This document shows, piece by piece, positions 1 through 7,498 of a stretch of DNA of 58,915 bases (position 1 is its first letter; every line of letters begins with the position of its first letter). Under the pieces are notes generated by a model. That model saw only the letters and a program-made list of their open reading frames with translations. It made no database searches and was not told the origin of the DNA. A program made the position numbers and the translations under genes. This DNA comes from an uncultured Ruminococcus sp. (GTDB taxonomy: Bacteria; Bacillota; Clostridia; Oscillospirales; Acutalibacteraceae), in the NCBI GenBank assembly GCA_902802795.1, contig CADCNI010000008.1, positions 1 to 58,915 on the forward strand, in the 5' to 3' direction.

Positions 1-192
1 GATGAGGTTTTGCTTGACATACATAATCAAGTTTCTGCCTGACTTTTTATCCTCTTTTTTTGCCTGTTTTTAACGGGCTTTTTCGGCATGTCTTTGCTTT
101 ATTCTTACTCGTCTTGTTTTTCACGTTAAAATACTTCTGATGATTTATCATATGATGGTCGAATAACGCGGTAGAGATTGAAAATGCAATGT

Positions 193-239
193 AAAAAACG
201 ACTATTGTTCACTGCGTTTTTGTACGATAGTCGCTTTTT
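193..239 (-). terminator. Intrinsic terminator of the 1797-255 operon
   Basis: Inverted arms at 199-208 and 224-233 pair 9 of 10 bases. A T-run follows on either strand, so it could work in both directions. It lies 16 bases past the stop of the last gene of the leftward operon. Confidence 0.7.
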
Positions 240-254
240 ATTACTTTCATTGGG

Positions 255-872
255 TTATCTTAAACGATAACGGTTTCCGCTGCTGTCCGTGAAGCTGTCA
301 CCCGTGCCGTTGACAGCCACACTCACACCGTCACGCTCTATATAAGCGACACCGCTGCGGATATCGCTCACGCGATACACATCGTTTGTGTAGCAGTCTA
401 CAAGTTCAGATCCTCTGGTGACGCTGGTATCCAGGCCCGTTGTCACGACGGTATTGTCTAAAAATCCGCCAGATATCGGAAGGAACGCAAACACAGTCCT
501 CGTGGAGGATCCAAAAGCTGCCAATATCATATTCTTGAGAAGATCTTTGCGAAGTTTTTTGGGACACTTTGCCTTTGCGTTTCGATAAATACAAACCGAA
601 ATCACCAATCCCACAATGCCTGTTGCAAAAATAAGCAGAAGCTGACCAATGCTGGCTAACCCGCTCTCAACTTCTCCCATGATAAGGGCAAGCAGTGTGC
701 CAGCCGTACAAAAAACAAACAGGAAAAAGAATGTTACGCAAAAACGAGCGCCCCATTTACCGAAAACATTTCGATATCTTTGGTATATCTGTTTTTCTTT
801 GGAAAGTCCTTTGAAGCCTAAAACCAATACAGCTATCATCAAAGGAATAATAAGCAATAATAAGAGTTCCAT
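255..872 (-). CDS. Hypothetical three-TM membrane protein
   Basis: A 205-residue protein of unrecognised family. Hydrophobic segments lie at about residues 1-23, 43-66 and 75-96. A mostly polar C-terminal half follows, rich in Thr/Ser/Gly/Asp and likely beta-structured (residues about 135-205). The ATG follows directly on the stop of the upstream broken gene; a weak G-rich ribosome site (GGGGG) sits nine bases before it. It is the last gene of a leftward operon starting near 1797 and ends just before an intrinsic terminator. The operon promoter carries a palindrome that the divergent Xre-type regulator could bind. No function can be assigned. Confidence 0.7.
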   Translation of the reverse strand: MELLLLLIIPLMIAVLVLGFKGLSKEKQIYQRYRNVFGKWGARFCVTFFFLFVFCTAGTLLALIMGEVESGLASIGQLLLIFATGIVGLVISVCIYRNAKAKCPKKLRKDLLKNMILAAFGSSTRTVFAFLPISGGFLDNTVVTTGLDTSVTRGSELVDCYTNDVYRVSDIRSGVAYIERDGVSVAVNGTGDSFTDSSGNRYRLR

Positions 873-873
873 T

Positions 874-1384
874 TTAATTTACCCCCGAATAATCTACGTT
901 TTTATACCAATAATTCAGTGCAAATACGGCGTTTTCATCTCCCGACCGTGCCATTTGTATTAGTCGATTAAGAAGCGCATTTGCGGCTGACGATTTTTCA
1001 TCATATGACCAAAGACAATTGAGAGTAAACGTATAAGGAAAATCCTCGCCTTTACATAACAATTTCAACATTTGAGAAACAAGTGCCATACTATAGCAAT
1101 CCAAACAAACAAAAAGACAAGTTCGGCGCGCTGGTGAGCACATGGCTGCGTTGTCGTCCTAGGTGGGCGCCAGCCCACCGTCGTCCTCATAGCATAATAT
1201 ATAAGTAAACTTATACCTAATTCTCCGAAATCGCTTAAATTAGGACCAAACAACTCTTTCAACTTAGATTCCATTGCCATAAACATGGCAATATTTTCAC
1301 CTAAATCTATTTTTACTTCTTCTTTTGGTTTATAATTTTCTTTACACCCTTGCCATGTTCATCTAAAAAGTCCAGAAATCCCAT
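874..1384 (-). pseudogene. Broken hypothetical gene interrupted by a MITE-like insertion
   Basis: Three leftward pieces seem to belong to one former gene. The first starts at 1384 (MGFLDFLDEHGKG, good GGAGG site upstream) and stops at 1313. A second frame runs past it (KEEVKIDLGENIAM... to about 1190). A third encodes the C-terminus (MALVSQMLKLL...YWYKNVDYSGVN, to 874). Between the second and third pieces lies a 97-bp copy of a repeat also found at 34.5 kb, which shifts the frame and adds repeat-encoded residues. The inference is a small gene, once about 130 residues, inactivated by an insertion and perhaps also by a frameshift near 1320. Short peptides could still be made. The family is not recognised. 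Confidence 0.55.
1092..1188 (-). mobile_element. Truncated MITE-like element, copy 1
   Basis: Starts with the inverted end TATAGCAATCC at 1092 and is near-identical, in reverse orientation, to the element at 34533-34694 (only a 2-base indel near the end) up to about 1188. There the match stops abruptly, so the other inverted end is missing. It includes the 7-4-7 hairpin GGTGGGC/GCCCACC. It sits inside a broken gene. Confidence 0.7.
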
Positions 1385-1401
1385 AAAATAACCTCCATTT
1401 A

Positions 1402-1797
1402 TCATGAATTGTAATATGTGTTGAATAAATAGTTCATTTCGGAGTAAAATTCCGCACTCTTTGCCGCCGCTAACGCCTGGTCTGCGGTGTTCTGCATTTC
1501 CTGCAATTGTTCCCGCTGCATTTGTGCCTGTTCCATCAGCATACTTTCCTGACGGTAGTAAGCTGCCTGTGCCTGACGGGACTGTTCTTTGGCAATATCC
1601 TCCATTTTCTTCCAATGAAGTTCCTGATGATAAAGATTGATGGCGTCGATTTGTTTTCTATATCCTTCCAGCCGGGACATTGTCTCATGAAATTCTTTTG
1701 AGATTCGGACAACATTTGCCAAATATTGCATAACTTCCACTTTGTTCATGGTATCGCCGTTGTAAACAATTGACAATGTATTTAACCCTGTTTCCAT
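1402..1797 (-). CDS. Hypothetical coiled-coil protein
   Basis: A 131-residue, Gln/Glu/Ala/Met-rich protein without membrane segments. Residues about 40-115 are almost wholly helical with heptad-like spacing (KKMEDIAKEQSRQAQAAYY, MEQAQMQREQLQEMQN), so a coiled coil is likely. The start at 1797 is chosen because AGGAG lies ten bases upstream; an in-frame ATG at 1863 has no such site. It is the first gene of the leftward operon ending at 255, transcribed from a consensus promoter at 1889-1917 and divergent from the Xre-type gene at 2004. No family is recognised. Confidence 0.7.
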   Translation of the reverse strand: METGLNTLSIVYNGDTMNKVEVMQYLANVVRISKEFHETMSRLEGYRKQIDAINLYHQELHWKKMEDIAKEQSRQAQAAYYRQESMLMEQAQMQREQLQEMQNTADQALAAAKSAEFYSEMNYLFNTYYNS

Positions 1798-1888
1798 GCG
1801 CAATCTTCTCCTATAATATATTTGCGGAATAGTATGTTTTACCTCAAAAACATTTCTTCCCAATGTTGTATTAGCTTTTCACATTCCT

Positions 1889-1917
1889 ATTATATATCCA
1901 TTTGGATATATTGTCAA
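1889..1917 (-). promoter_or_regulatory. Sigma-A promoter with palindromic operator
   Basis: On the minus strand, TTGACA (1912-1917) and TATAAT (1889-1894) are separated by exactly 17 bases. The spacer contains a perfect palindrome, ATATATCCA-TT-TGGATATAT (1892-1911). A repressor bound there would block RNA polymerase. The divergent Xre-type gene at 2004 is the obvious candidate, by inference. Confidence 0.75.
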
Positions 1918-2003
1918 GCGGTTTTTGTTTTTCGTGATAGCATTTTTACATATCCGGAAATACGACGTTTTTCGACATTTTTTTGAAAGAAGGAGTTTTC
2001 ATT

Positions 2004-2285
2004 TTGCTTTATTTACAGCGACTACGGGATTTGCGGGAAGATCACGATTTGCAGCAGGCGGATATCGCCAAGCTGCTTTATACGACACAGGCGCAGTATT
2101 CCCGTTATGAGCGGGGCGAGAGAGAACTGCCTATCCGCCATCTTATGACATTAGCTGATTTTTATGGCGTATCCGCCGATTATATTCTCGGACGAACAAA
2201 CAAGCTGCATCCCGAATGTCCGAAATGCGGCGCGGTGATGATGTTCTCTGATCATACCAAAAAACAAACCGACCGTCAGGCTTGA
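2004..2285 (+). CDS. Xre-family helix-turn-helix regulator
   Basis: A 93-residue DNA-binding protein. Residues about 4-60 form an HTH_XRE domain (LRDLREDHDLQQADIAKLL, then the recognition-helix stretch TTQAQYSRYERGERELP and the closing DFYGVSADYILGRT). A short C-terminal CPKC pair (residues about 75-78) could bind zinc with other ligands. The TTG at 2004 is preferred because AAGGAG lies ten bases upstream. It is divergent from the 1797 operon, whose promoter holds a 20-bp palindrome, so it probably controls that operon and possibly itself. The stop codon lies inside the terminator hairpin. Confidence 0.88.
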   Translation: MLYLQRLRDLREDHDLQQADIAKLLYTTQAQYSRYERGERELPIRHLMTLADFYGVSADYILGRTNKLHPECPKCGAVMMFSDHTKKQTDRQA

Positions 2286-2328
2286 TTTTTTTCAGAAATC
2301 ATGAAAGTCTGGCAGTCGGTTTGTTTTT
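2262..2328 (+). terminator. Terminator overlapping the end of the Xre gene
   Basis: CAAACCGAC (2265-2273) pairs with GTCGGTTTG (2315-2323), followed by a T-run. Its left arm lies within the last codons of the regulator. Confidence 0.75.
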
Positions 2329-2337
2329 GATTATCTA

Positions 2338-2862
2338 TCACTCATTCAGACCGGTTCCCACGATGACCCCGCAGGCGATTTTGGCGCCGGCATTGCCGGA
2401 GGGCTGCGTCTGAAAATCGTCGTAGGAAGCGTGGAGGATGACGGTCTTGCCGATGACGTCGTCTATGTTGAAGCGGTCGAGCAGCACGGCGTTCCATGCG
2501 CTGCCCCCATTGGCAAAGACAGGCGGAAGATCGCCCGCGTGCTGGGGATGGGGACAATCGTTGGGATTATAATGGTTCCCCGCGTCGGCAAAGGGATCCT
2601 CCTCATTGCCGCTGCATGAACCTCCCTCATGAATGTGCATGGCGTGTATCGTCCCGCCGCAAACGTCCTCCGGCACGGGAAGCCCGGACAGGGCGGTAAG
2701 TACCAGAACGCCCTCGTTTTCGGGATAAAATACCACCGTTCCCTCGATGTCGGGATAGGCGGACGAACCGAGTATCTGCGCGATCGCGCCGGGCGGACGG
2801 CTGATGATCAGTTCCGCGATACCCCCGATAATGCTGTCTGAACCTGTATTCAAAGCAATCAC
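2338..2862 (-). CDS. Cu/Zn superoxide dismutase family protein
   Basis: A 174-residue member of the SOD_Cu family, which dismutates superoxide. The copper/zinc ligand pattern is visible: HAMHIHEGGSC (residues about 74-84), NHYNP, HPQHAGDLP in the zinc loop, and a late HASYDD (about 145-150) followed by GNAGAKIACGVI. A Cys in HEGGSC and one in KIACGV can form the usual disulfide. The N-terminus shows no clear signal peptide, although most bacterial Cu/Zn enzymes are exported, so it may be cytoplasmic or not strictly an active SOD. The start is a GTG with a weak ribosome site and is uncertain. It is transcribed alone. Confidence 0.85.
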   Translation of the reverse strand: MIALNTGSDSIIGGIAELIISRPPGAIAQILGSSAYPDIEGTVVFYPENEGVLVLTALSGLPVPEDVCGGTIHAMHIHEGGSCSGNEEDPFADAGNHYNPNDCPHPQHAGDLPPVFANGGSAWNAVLLDRFNIDDVIGKTVILHASYDDFQTQPSGNAGAKIACGVIVGTGLNE

Positions 2863-2892
2863 CCTTTCTCATGGATTACTACATCATATGCG

Positions 2893-2946
2893 ACAAAAGC
2901 AAAACAGTCACACGGAAATTTTCGTTCCGCATGACTGTTTTGCTTC
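2893..2946 (-). terminator. Hairpin terminator after the small protein at 2980
   Basis: A perfect 14-bp inverted repeat (2897-2910 and 2932-2945) with a nested CGGAA/TTCCG stem, followed by a short T-run on the minus strand. Confidence 0.7.
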
Positions 2947-2979
2947 TATCAGGATAAATTCCCGAAAATAACGAAAAAC

Positions 2980-3165
2980 TTAGAAAGAATTCAAAAGGTT
3001 TTCCAGTGCGCTGCTCATCGAGTCCGTCGCGTGAAGCAGACGGCGTCGCACTTTGCGCTTGCTCGGCATACCGCAAACGCCGCAGTATCCGGCCGCGCCT
3101 GCCGCAGCGCCCAGCAGCAGCCCTAAGCCGAGGCCCTGCATGGTCTTTTTCATCTTGCCGTTCAT
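2980..3165 (-). CDS. Small protein with one glycine/alanine-rich membrane segment
   Basis: A 61-residue protein. Residues about 9-30 are a Gly/Ala/Leu-rich hydrophobic helix (GLGLGLLLGAAAGAAGY) with a CGVC pair just after, then a basic stretch (KRKVRRR) and an amphipathic C-terminus. This layout recalls YtxH-like small envelope proteins, but a family cannot be assigned. The ATG at 3165 is chosen because GGGAG lies nine bases before it. Single-gene unit with its own terminator. Confidence 0.6.
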   Translation of the reverse strand: MNGKMKKTMQGLGLGLLLGAAAGAAGYCGVCGMPSKRKVRRRLLHATDSMSSALENLLNSF

Positions 3166-3437
3166 GTGACTCATCTCCCTTAAATGATACCGTTTCTCAA
3201 AAGGAATGAACCATGTGTCAGCGGACAGAAATAGGTTCTGTAAAAATTGCGCAAAAAAACTTTTGAGAAATTTGCGTCCCGTCCGCATTTTTATTATTGA
3301 CATCGGGACGATTTTAATACATTATATAAGTATGGATTCCTTACAATGGTTTTCCAATATTCATTGCATACATTCTTTCATCGAATTATTTATGCGATGG
3401 GATGATACCTTTTACCTGAAGGATGGATTTTTTGATC

Positions 3438-3956
3438 ATGGCAAAACTCAATATTGTACTCGTCGAACCCGAAATTCCCCAGAATACCGGCAACATTGCC
3501 CGCACCTGCGCGGCTACCGGCGCGCGTCTTCATCTGGTGGAGCCGATGGGATTCAAGGTGGACGATAAAAAGCTCAAACGGGCGGGACTGGATTATTGGT
3601 ACCTGCTGGATATCACCTATTACGCCTCCCTGGACGATTTTTTCGCTAGAAACGCGAACGGACAGTTTTATTTTTTTACCACCAAGGCGCAGCATACGCA
3701 TTCCGATATTGCCTATCCCGACAATGCCTATCTTGTTTTCGGCAAAGAGACAGCGGGACTGCCTGAAAAGCTGCTGTTTGACAATCCCGAACGCTGCGTG
3801 CGGTTGCCGATGATCGGGGAGGCGCGCAGCCTGAATCTGTCCAACGCCGTAGCGGTGGGAGCTTATGAAGTGCTGCGGCAGTGGGGGTATCCCGAACTGG
3901 AAAACCGCGGGCATCTGCGTGATTACAATTGGGATGACGCGCAGCCTCAAAATTGA
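3438..3956 (+). CDS. trmL: tRNA (cytidine(34)-2'-O)-methyltransferase
   Basis: A 172-residue SPOUT-class methyltransferase that 2'-O-methylates the wobble base of leucine tRNAs using SAM. Diagnostic motifs are VEPEIPQNTGNIARTCAATG near the N-terminus (residues about 8-27), VFGKETAGLP (about 95-104) and IGEARSLNLSNAVAVGAYE at the trefoil knot (about 122-140). Length is typical for TrmL. The ATG at 3438 is preferred over one at 3423, which directly abuts the GAAGGA ribosome site. The surface-protein gene begins about 20 bases downstream and may be co-transcribed. Confidence 0.95.
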   Translation: MAKLNIVLVEPEIPQNTGNIARTCAATGARLHLVEPMGFKVDDKKLKRAGLDYWYLLDITYYASLDDFFARNANGQFYFFTTKAQHTHSDIAYPDNAYLVFGKETAGLPEKLLFDNPERCVRLPMIGEARSLNLSNAVAVGAYEVLRQWGYPELENRGHLRDYNWDDAQPQN

Positions 3957-3977
3957 TGAGAAAGGGTGAAACAGACC

Positions 3978-5642
3978 TTGAAAAAAATATCGAGAATTGC
4001 CATTATTCTGCTGCTGATGGCGGGGACGCTGACCACTTTTGTTTTTATGGGGCTGGACAGCCAAAAAGCGCCGGAGGACCGGATGGGCGCACGGAAGAAC
4101 AAAACGGCTTCTGTCGCGGATGGCAACGGGAAGGAAACGTCGGAAGACCGTTCGCTGGTGATGTCGGAGGAACATTTTTCCCTCGGCACAGGCGAATCCT
4201 GTCAATGCAGCGCACTTTATGATGACGGCAATTTCCCGGAGGGGCTGTCGTGGAGCAGTTCGGATACAGATGTGAGCGAGGTGAACGCCACCGGTCAGGT
4301 GACCGCCGTTGCGCCGGGAATCGCCGAAATCACTGCTTCTCTTGCCAATGGGCTGCGTGCTTCGGTCAAAGTAACGGTTTACAGCGATCCGAAGGCTTCT
4401 GCCTCTGACGCGGTGGATGCTCTTGCCAAAAACGGAAGTGACGACGCGATGAAAAACGTCCGAACGCTGGCGGATACATGGGGCATGGCCAAGAATGCTT
4501 CTGTAAAAAAATACGCTACACTGATGAATGCGCTGGTCAGTTTTTATACGCACGGAAAAAAGGGGAGCGGCAGTGCTCCCGATTTGTGGAAAGAACTGAG
4601 AGCGGCCAATCTTGCGGTTGAACCGTCAGTCAGTGACGGCGTTTTGCGGCGTGCGGCGTTGTCGGCGTATTGTCAGGGGGAAAAAGACGCGGCCGACGTC
4701 ACGGTTTCCTTTACAGGGGATTGTACCCTTGGCTATTTCAACGAAACCGATACCGATAATATGTTTCCCTCCGTCTACCGCAATTCCGGCAGTGTGACCT
4801 ATCCTTTTGACCTGACGAAAGGTGTGTTTGGGGCGGACGATATTACCATGATTAATTTTGAAGGCACCCTCACCCAATCGACCCAGCATAAAGACAAGAC
4901 GTTCTATTTCAGGGGAGAGCCGTCCTATGTGGATATTCTCACCCAATCCTCGGTGGAAGCGGTCACGCTGGAAAACAATCATTCTTATGATTATTTTGAA
5001 AAAGGTTATACAGATACCTTTAACTATTTAAAAGACGCAGGTGTCCGATGCGCGCTTTACCGTTCGCCCGATCCGATTGCGGTGGGGGATTACCGTGTGG
5101 CGATGATCGCGGTGTCTATGGTGGGAACCGGCTATACCGAAGAAATCCGCGGCACGGTGGAGCAGTACATCAACCAATACCGCGACAGCAGGACGGTGAT
5201 TGTCCTGAATCTTCATTGGGGCGTGGAAAGCTCTGATACCCCGGAAGCATGGCAGATCGAAGCCGCTCACAGTATGATCGACGCGGGCGCTGATCTGATC
5301 ATTGGGCATCATCCGCATGTCATGCAGGGGATCGAGGTCTACAAAGGGCATTATATCGCTTATAGTTTAGGCAATTTCAGCTTTGGCGGCAATTCCGCCG
5401 CCATCAATCCGGAAAGTATGATCTTCCGCGCGTCTTTCTCCAAAAACGCCAACGGCAATCTGGCACTCAGCCGCGTCTCCGTGGTACCCTGCTACACGAC
5501 TTCCTCCGGCAGCACTTCCAACAATTTTAAGCCCACGCCGCTTTACGGCAGTACAGGCAAGGCGGTCATCGACAAGATTGTTTCTCTCAGTACAAAACTG
5601 GAAGGCGGCGTAACCTCCCTGACATGGAGTCGCATCCCGTAA
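3978..5642 (+). CDS. CapA-family surface protein with BIG2 domain
   Basis: A 554-residue protein. An N-terminal membrane/signal segment (residues about 5-28, IAIILLLMAGTLTTFVF) precedes a polar linker and a BIG2 Ig-like domain (about 55-125, WSSSDTDVSEVNATG then VAPGIAEITA). A PGA_cap/CapA metallophosphoesterase-like domain (about 235-500) follows, with FTGDCTLGYF, NFEGTL, ENNHSYDY, LNLHWGVE, IIGHHPHVMQG and YSLGNFSFGG. CapA proteins take part in poly-gamma-glutamate or related cell-surface polymer handling. The BIG2 domain suggests binding outside the cell. The start is ambiguous between GTG 3966 and TTG 3978; the latter is better placed after the AAAGGG site. No capB/capC lies nearby, so the substrate is unknown. 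Confidence 0.88.
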   Translation: MKKISRIAIILLLMAGTLTTFVFMGLDSQKAPEDRMGARKNKTASVADGNGKETSEDRSLVMSEEHFSLGTGESCQCSALYDDGNFPEGLSWSSSDTDVSEVNATGQVTAVAPGIAEITASLANGLRASVKVTVYSDPKASASDAVDALAKNGSDDAMKNVRTLADTWGMAKNASVKKYATLMNALVSFYTHGKKGSGSAPDLWKELRAANLAVEPSVSDGVLRRAALSAYCQGEKDAADVTVSFTGDCTLGYFNETDTDNMFPSVYRNSGSVTYPFDLTKGVFGADDITMINFEGTLTQSTQHKDKTFYFRGEPSYVDILTQSSVEAVTLENNHSYDYFEKGYTDTFNYLKDAGVRCALYRSPDPIAVGDYRVAMIAVSMVGTGYTEEIRGTVEQYINQYRDSRTVIVLNLHWGVESSDTPEAWQIEAAHSMIDAGADLIIGHHPHVMQGIEVYKGHYIAYSLGNFSFGGNSAAINPESMIFRASFSKNANGNLALSRVSVVPCYTTSSGSTSNNFKPTPLYGSTGKAVIDKIVSLSTKLEGGVTSLTWSRIP

Positions 5643-5670
5643 AGAAAAAGTTTGACAACTATGGCAATGC

Positions 5671-5725
5671 AAAAAATAAGCCGTTCCCAACCATCGAAAG
5701 ACTGGCCAGAACGGCTTATTTTCTG
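5671..5725 (+). terminator. Bidirectional terminator between convergent genes
   Basis: AATAAGCCGTTC (5675-5686) pairs with GAACGGCTTATT (5709-5720), flanked by A- and T-runs. It serves the CapA gene and possibly the convergent DUF975 gene. Confidence 0.8.
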
Positions 5726-5789
5726 TTTTTCAGAAACTAATCAGAAAGAAATAATAGATAATTCCTTGGAATTACACGAGAAGCAATAA

Positions 5790-7025
5790 TTACTCAGCGG
5801 GGGTCTCAGCGGGAGCTTCCTCAGCGGGAGTTTCCTCAGCGGGAGTTTCCTCAGCGGGAGCTTCCTCAGCAGGAGCTTCCTCAGCGGGAACTTCCTCAGC
5901 GGGAGTTTCCTCAGCGGGAGCTTCCTCAGCGGGAGCTTCCTCAGCAGGAGCTTCCTCAACGGGAGCTTCCTCAGCAGGAGCTTCCTCAACGGGAACTTCC
6001 TCAGCAGGAGCTTCCTCAGCGGGAACTTCTTCAGCGGGAACTTCCTCAGCGGGAACCTCAGCAGGAGCTTCCTCAGCGGGAGTTTCTTCAACAGGAGCAG
6101 CGGTTTCAGTGGAAGCGGCGTTCTGTGCAACGGCTGTGGCAACAGCGGCAGCCGCGGCGGCGGTAGCTACATCAGAGGTGTTTGCTGCGTTTTCAGTTGT
6201 AGCCGGGGTTGCTGTCGCAGCGGAATCAAAAGGGACGGCAGGCTGAACAGCGGGCAGACAGATGTCAGGGAGTTCCTGAAGGGTAACGCTGCCGTTGGCG
6301 ACTGCTTCGGCCTTGAGCTTGTAATAAGCCTCGGTCATGGTTGCCTGCATATAGGGTGAGAGGTAGATACCGAGCAGACCGCAGGTGCAGACGGTGCCGA
6401 TGATCCAGAGAATGAAGGAAAGCTCAAGAACAAAGAGATCCCATTTGTGACCCTTGGTCATAGCCTTGGAAATCTGGAAAGCACGCTTGCCGGAAATGGA
6501 GGGATTCTCCGCGAGAATGTAAGGAACCATGCTGTACTCATAGGACTTGATGATACCGGGAACGATAAGGAGCAGGCTCCACAGGAACACCTTAATGCCC
6601 ATCCAGAGCATGGTGAAACCGACGTTCACACAGTTCTTGAGAGGAACAAAGAGTTCACCGAAACCGGTCTTGACGCCGCGGCTCTTTTCAAAGAAGCGGT
6701 TGAGACCAACGATGATCGGGAATACCAGGAAGATGTTGGCAACCAGTTGCAGAATGCCCAGGATGCTCTGGGCAGCGGAGGCGCCTTCGGACTGCTGGGC
6801 AGCCAGCACTTCGGTAGCGTCTGCACCGTCCTGAATCGCCTGGAGAGCTTCGGGGTTAAGTGTGCTGCCAAGCTGTTCGCCGGTGACCGCGCCGACAATC
6901 CCTTGCAGGATGGAGGATACCAGTCCGGAGATAGCGGAGACAATGATGATGGCTAACAAGCCCTTCCAGAAGAAGTTCTTGAGAGCGGTTTTGGCGTTTG
7001 TTTTAAGTTCGGATCTTGACCACAT
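5790..7025 (-). CDS. DUF975-family membrane protein with Pro-Ala-Glu-Glu repeat tail
   Basis: A 411-residue protein. Residues 1 to about 250 match the DUF975 layout: an N-terminal basic segment (WSRSELKTNAKTALK), then several membrane helices (about 19-45, 85-110, 135-160, 195-225), with SYEYSMVPYILAENP and the Gly/Phe-rich motifs of the family. After a Thr/Ala-rich linker, the last 105 or so residues are degenerate pentapeptides of the type (A/V/T)PAEE, with a charge near -2 per repeat. The DNA is a 15-bp tandem array, so length variation is expected. AAGGAG precedes the start; a promoter lies at 7094-7122. The tail could be a wall-spanning or cytosolic spacer; the side is not determined. 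Confidence 0.8.
   Translation of the reverse strand: MWSRSELKTNAKTALKNFFWKGLLAIIIVSAISGLVSSILQGIVGAVTGEQLGSTLNPEALQAIQDGADATEVLAAQQSEGASAAQSILGILQLVANIFLVFPIIVGLNRFFEKSRGVKTGFGELFVPLKNCVNVGFTMLWMGIKVFLWSLLLIVPGIIKSYEYSMVPYILAENPSISGKRAFQISKAMTKGHKWDLFVLELSFILWIIGTVCTCGLLGIYLSPYMQATMTEAYYKLKAEAVANGSVTLQELPDICLPAVQPAVPFDSAATATPATTENAANTSDVATAAAAAAVATAVAQNAASTETAAPVEETPAEEAPAEVPAEEVPAEEVPAEEAPAEEVPVEEAPAEEAPVEEAPAEEAPAEEAPAEETPAEEVPAEEAPAEEAPAEETPAEETPAEEAPAETPAE
5795..6095 (-). repeat. 15-bp tandem repeat array encoding PAEE units
   Basis: About 20 imperfect copies of a 15-bp unit (plus-strand core GCTTCCTCAGCGGGA) lie in the 3' end of the DUF975 gene. Variants differ at one or two positions. 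The reverse frame is open but encodes only the complementary Leu/Arg/Lys-rich repeat and is not a gene. Confidence 0.9.
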
Positions 7026-7093
7026 AAAAAAACAACTCCTTAAATTTAGATTTCTGATTTAGCTCTGAACATAAAACGGTTTTCACCATCTTT

Positions 7094-7122
7094 ATATTAA
7101 CAAATTCCTCTTATTTTTGCAA
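7094..7122 (-). promoter_or_regulatory. Promoter of the DUF975 gene
   Basis: Minus strand TTGCAA (7117-7122), a 17-base spacer and TAATAT (7094-7099), about 70 bases before the ATG. Confidence 0.6.
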
Positions 7123-7195
7123 TACTTTTTTTATTATTTGTCATTGTTTTGTATAGTTTTGATAGAATAGAATGGTATATTTTGACGAATCAATG

Positions 7196-7242
7196 AAAGG
7201 ACCCCTTTGTGTATTTCGCATAAAAATACACAAAGGGGCGTT
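7196..7242 (-). terminator. Terminator of the PadR/DUF2812 operon
   Basis: CCCCTTTGTGTATT near 7202 pairs with AATACACAAAGGGG ending near 7239, downstream of the last gene of the leftward operon. The stem is strong; the T-run is weak. Confidence 0.6.
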
Positions 7243-7252
7243 ACATTCAATC

Positions 7253-7471
7253 TTATTGCGCGGCGTCGTTCGGTTGATGAGAGACAGCGGCGTGTTTTAC
7301 GCCGAAATACACCGCATGGGGCAGCAGCACGATGGTGAATCCGATCAGCATGCCGCAGAGATACGCCTGGTCTTCAAAGGCGGCGAGTCTGCCAAGGAAC
7401 AGGGAGAGCCCCAGACTGACGAAACCGAGGCAGAAATAAACGAGCGCTTTCGGGTCAATGATTGTTTTCAT
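7253..7471 (-). CDS. Small two-TM membrane protein
   Basis: A 72-residue protein with hydrophobic helices at about residues 10-28 (LVYFCLGFVSLGLSLFLG) and 37-58 (YLCGMLIGFTIVLLPHAVYF) and a short polar tail. It is the last gene of the PadR/DUF2812 operon, 27 bases after the preceding stop, with AAAGGA upstream. The family is not recognised; its position suggests a membrane function shared with the DUF2812 proteins. Confidence 0.6.
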   Translation of the reverse strand: MKTIIDPKALVYFCLGFVSLGLSLFLGRLAAFEDQAYLCGMLIGFTIVLLPHAVYFGVKHAAVSHQPNDAAQ

Positions 7472-7498
7472 GATGTCATTTCCTTTCAGTAAAACGTG

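Noticed and set aside
1-192. Possible gene end or promoter at the window start
   Set aside because: AT-rich DNA with a TTGACA-like hexamer but no matching -10, and no open frame worth calling.
3390-4553. Long leftward frame across trmL and the start of the CapA-type gene
   Set aside because: It covers two clear rightward genes and shows no domain.
5741-6142. Leu/Arg/Lys-Pro repeat protein
   Set aside because: It is only an alternative reading of the 15-bp tandem array encoding the PAEE tail.
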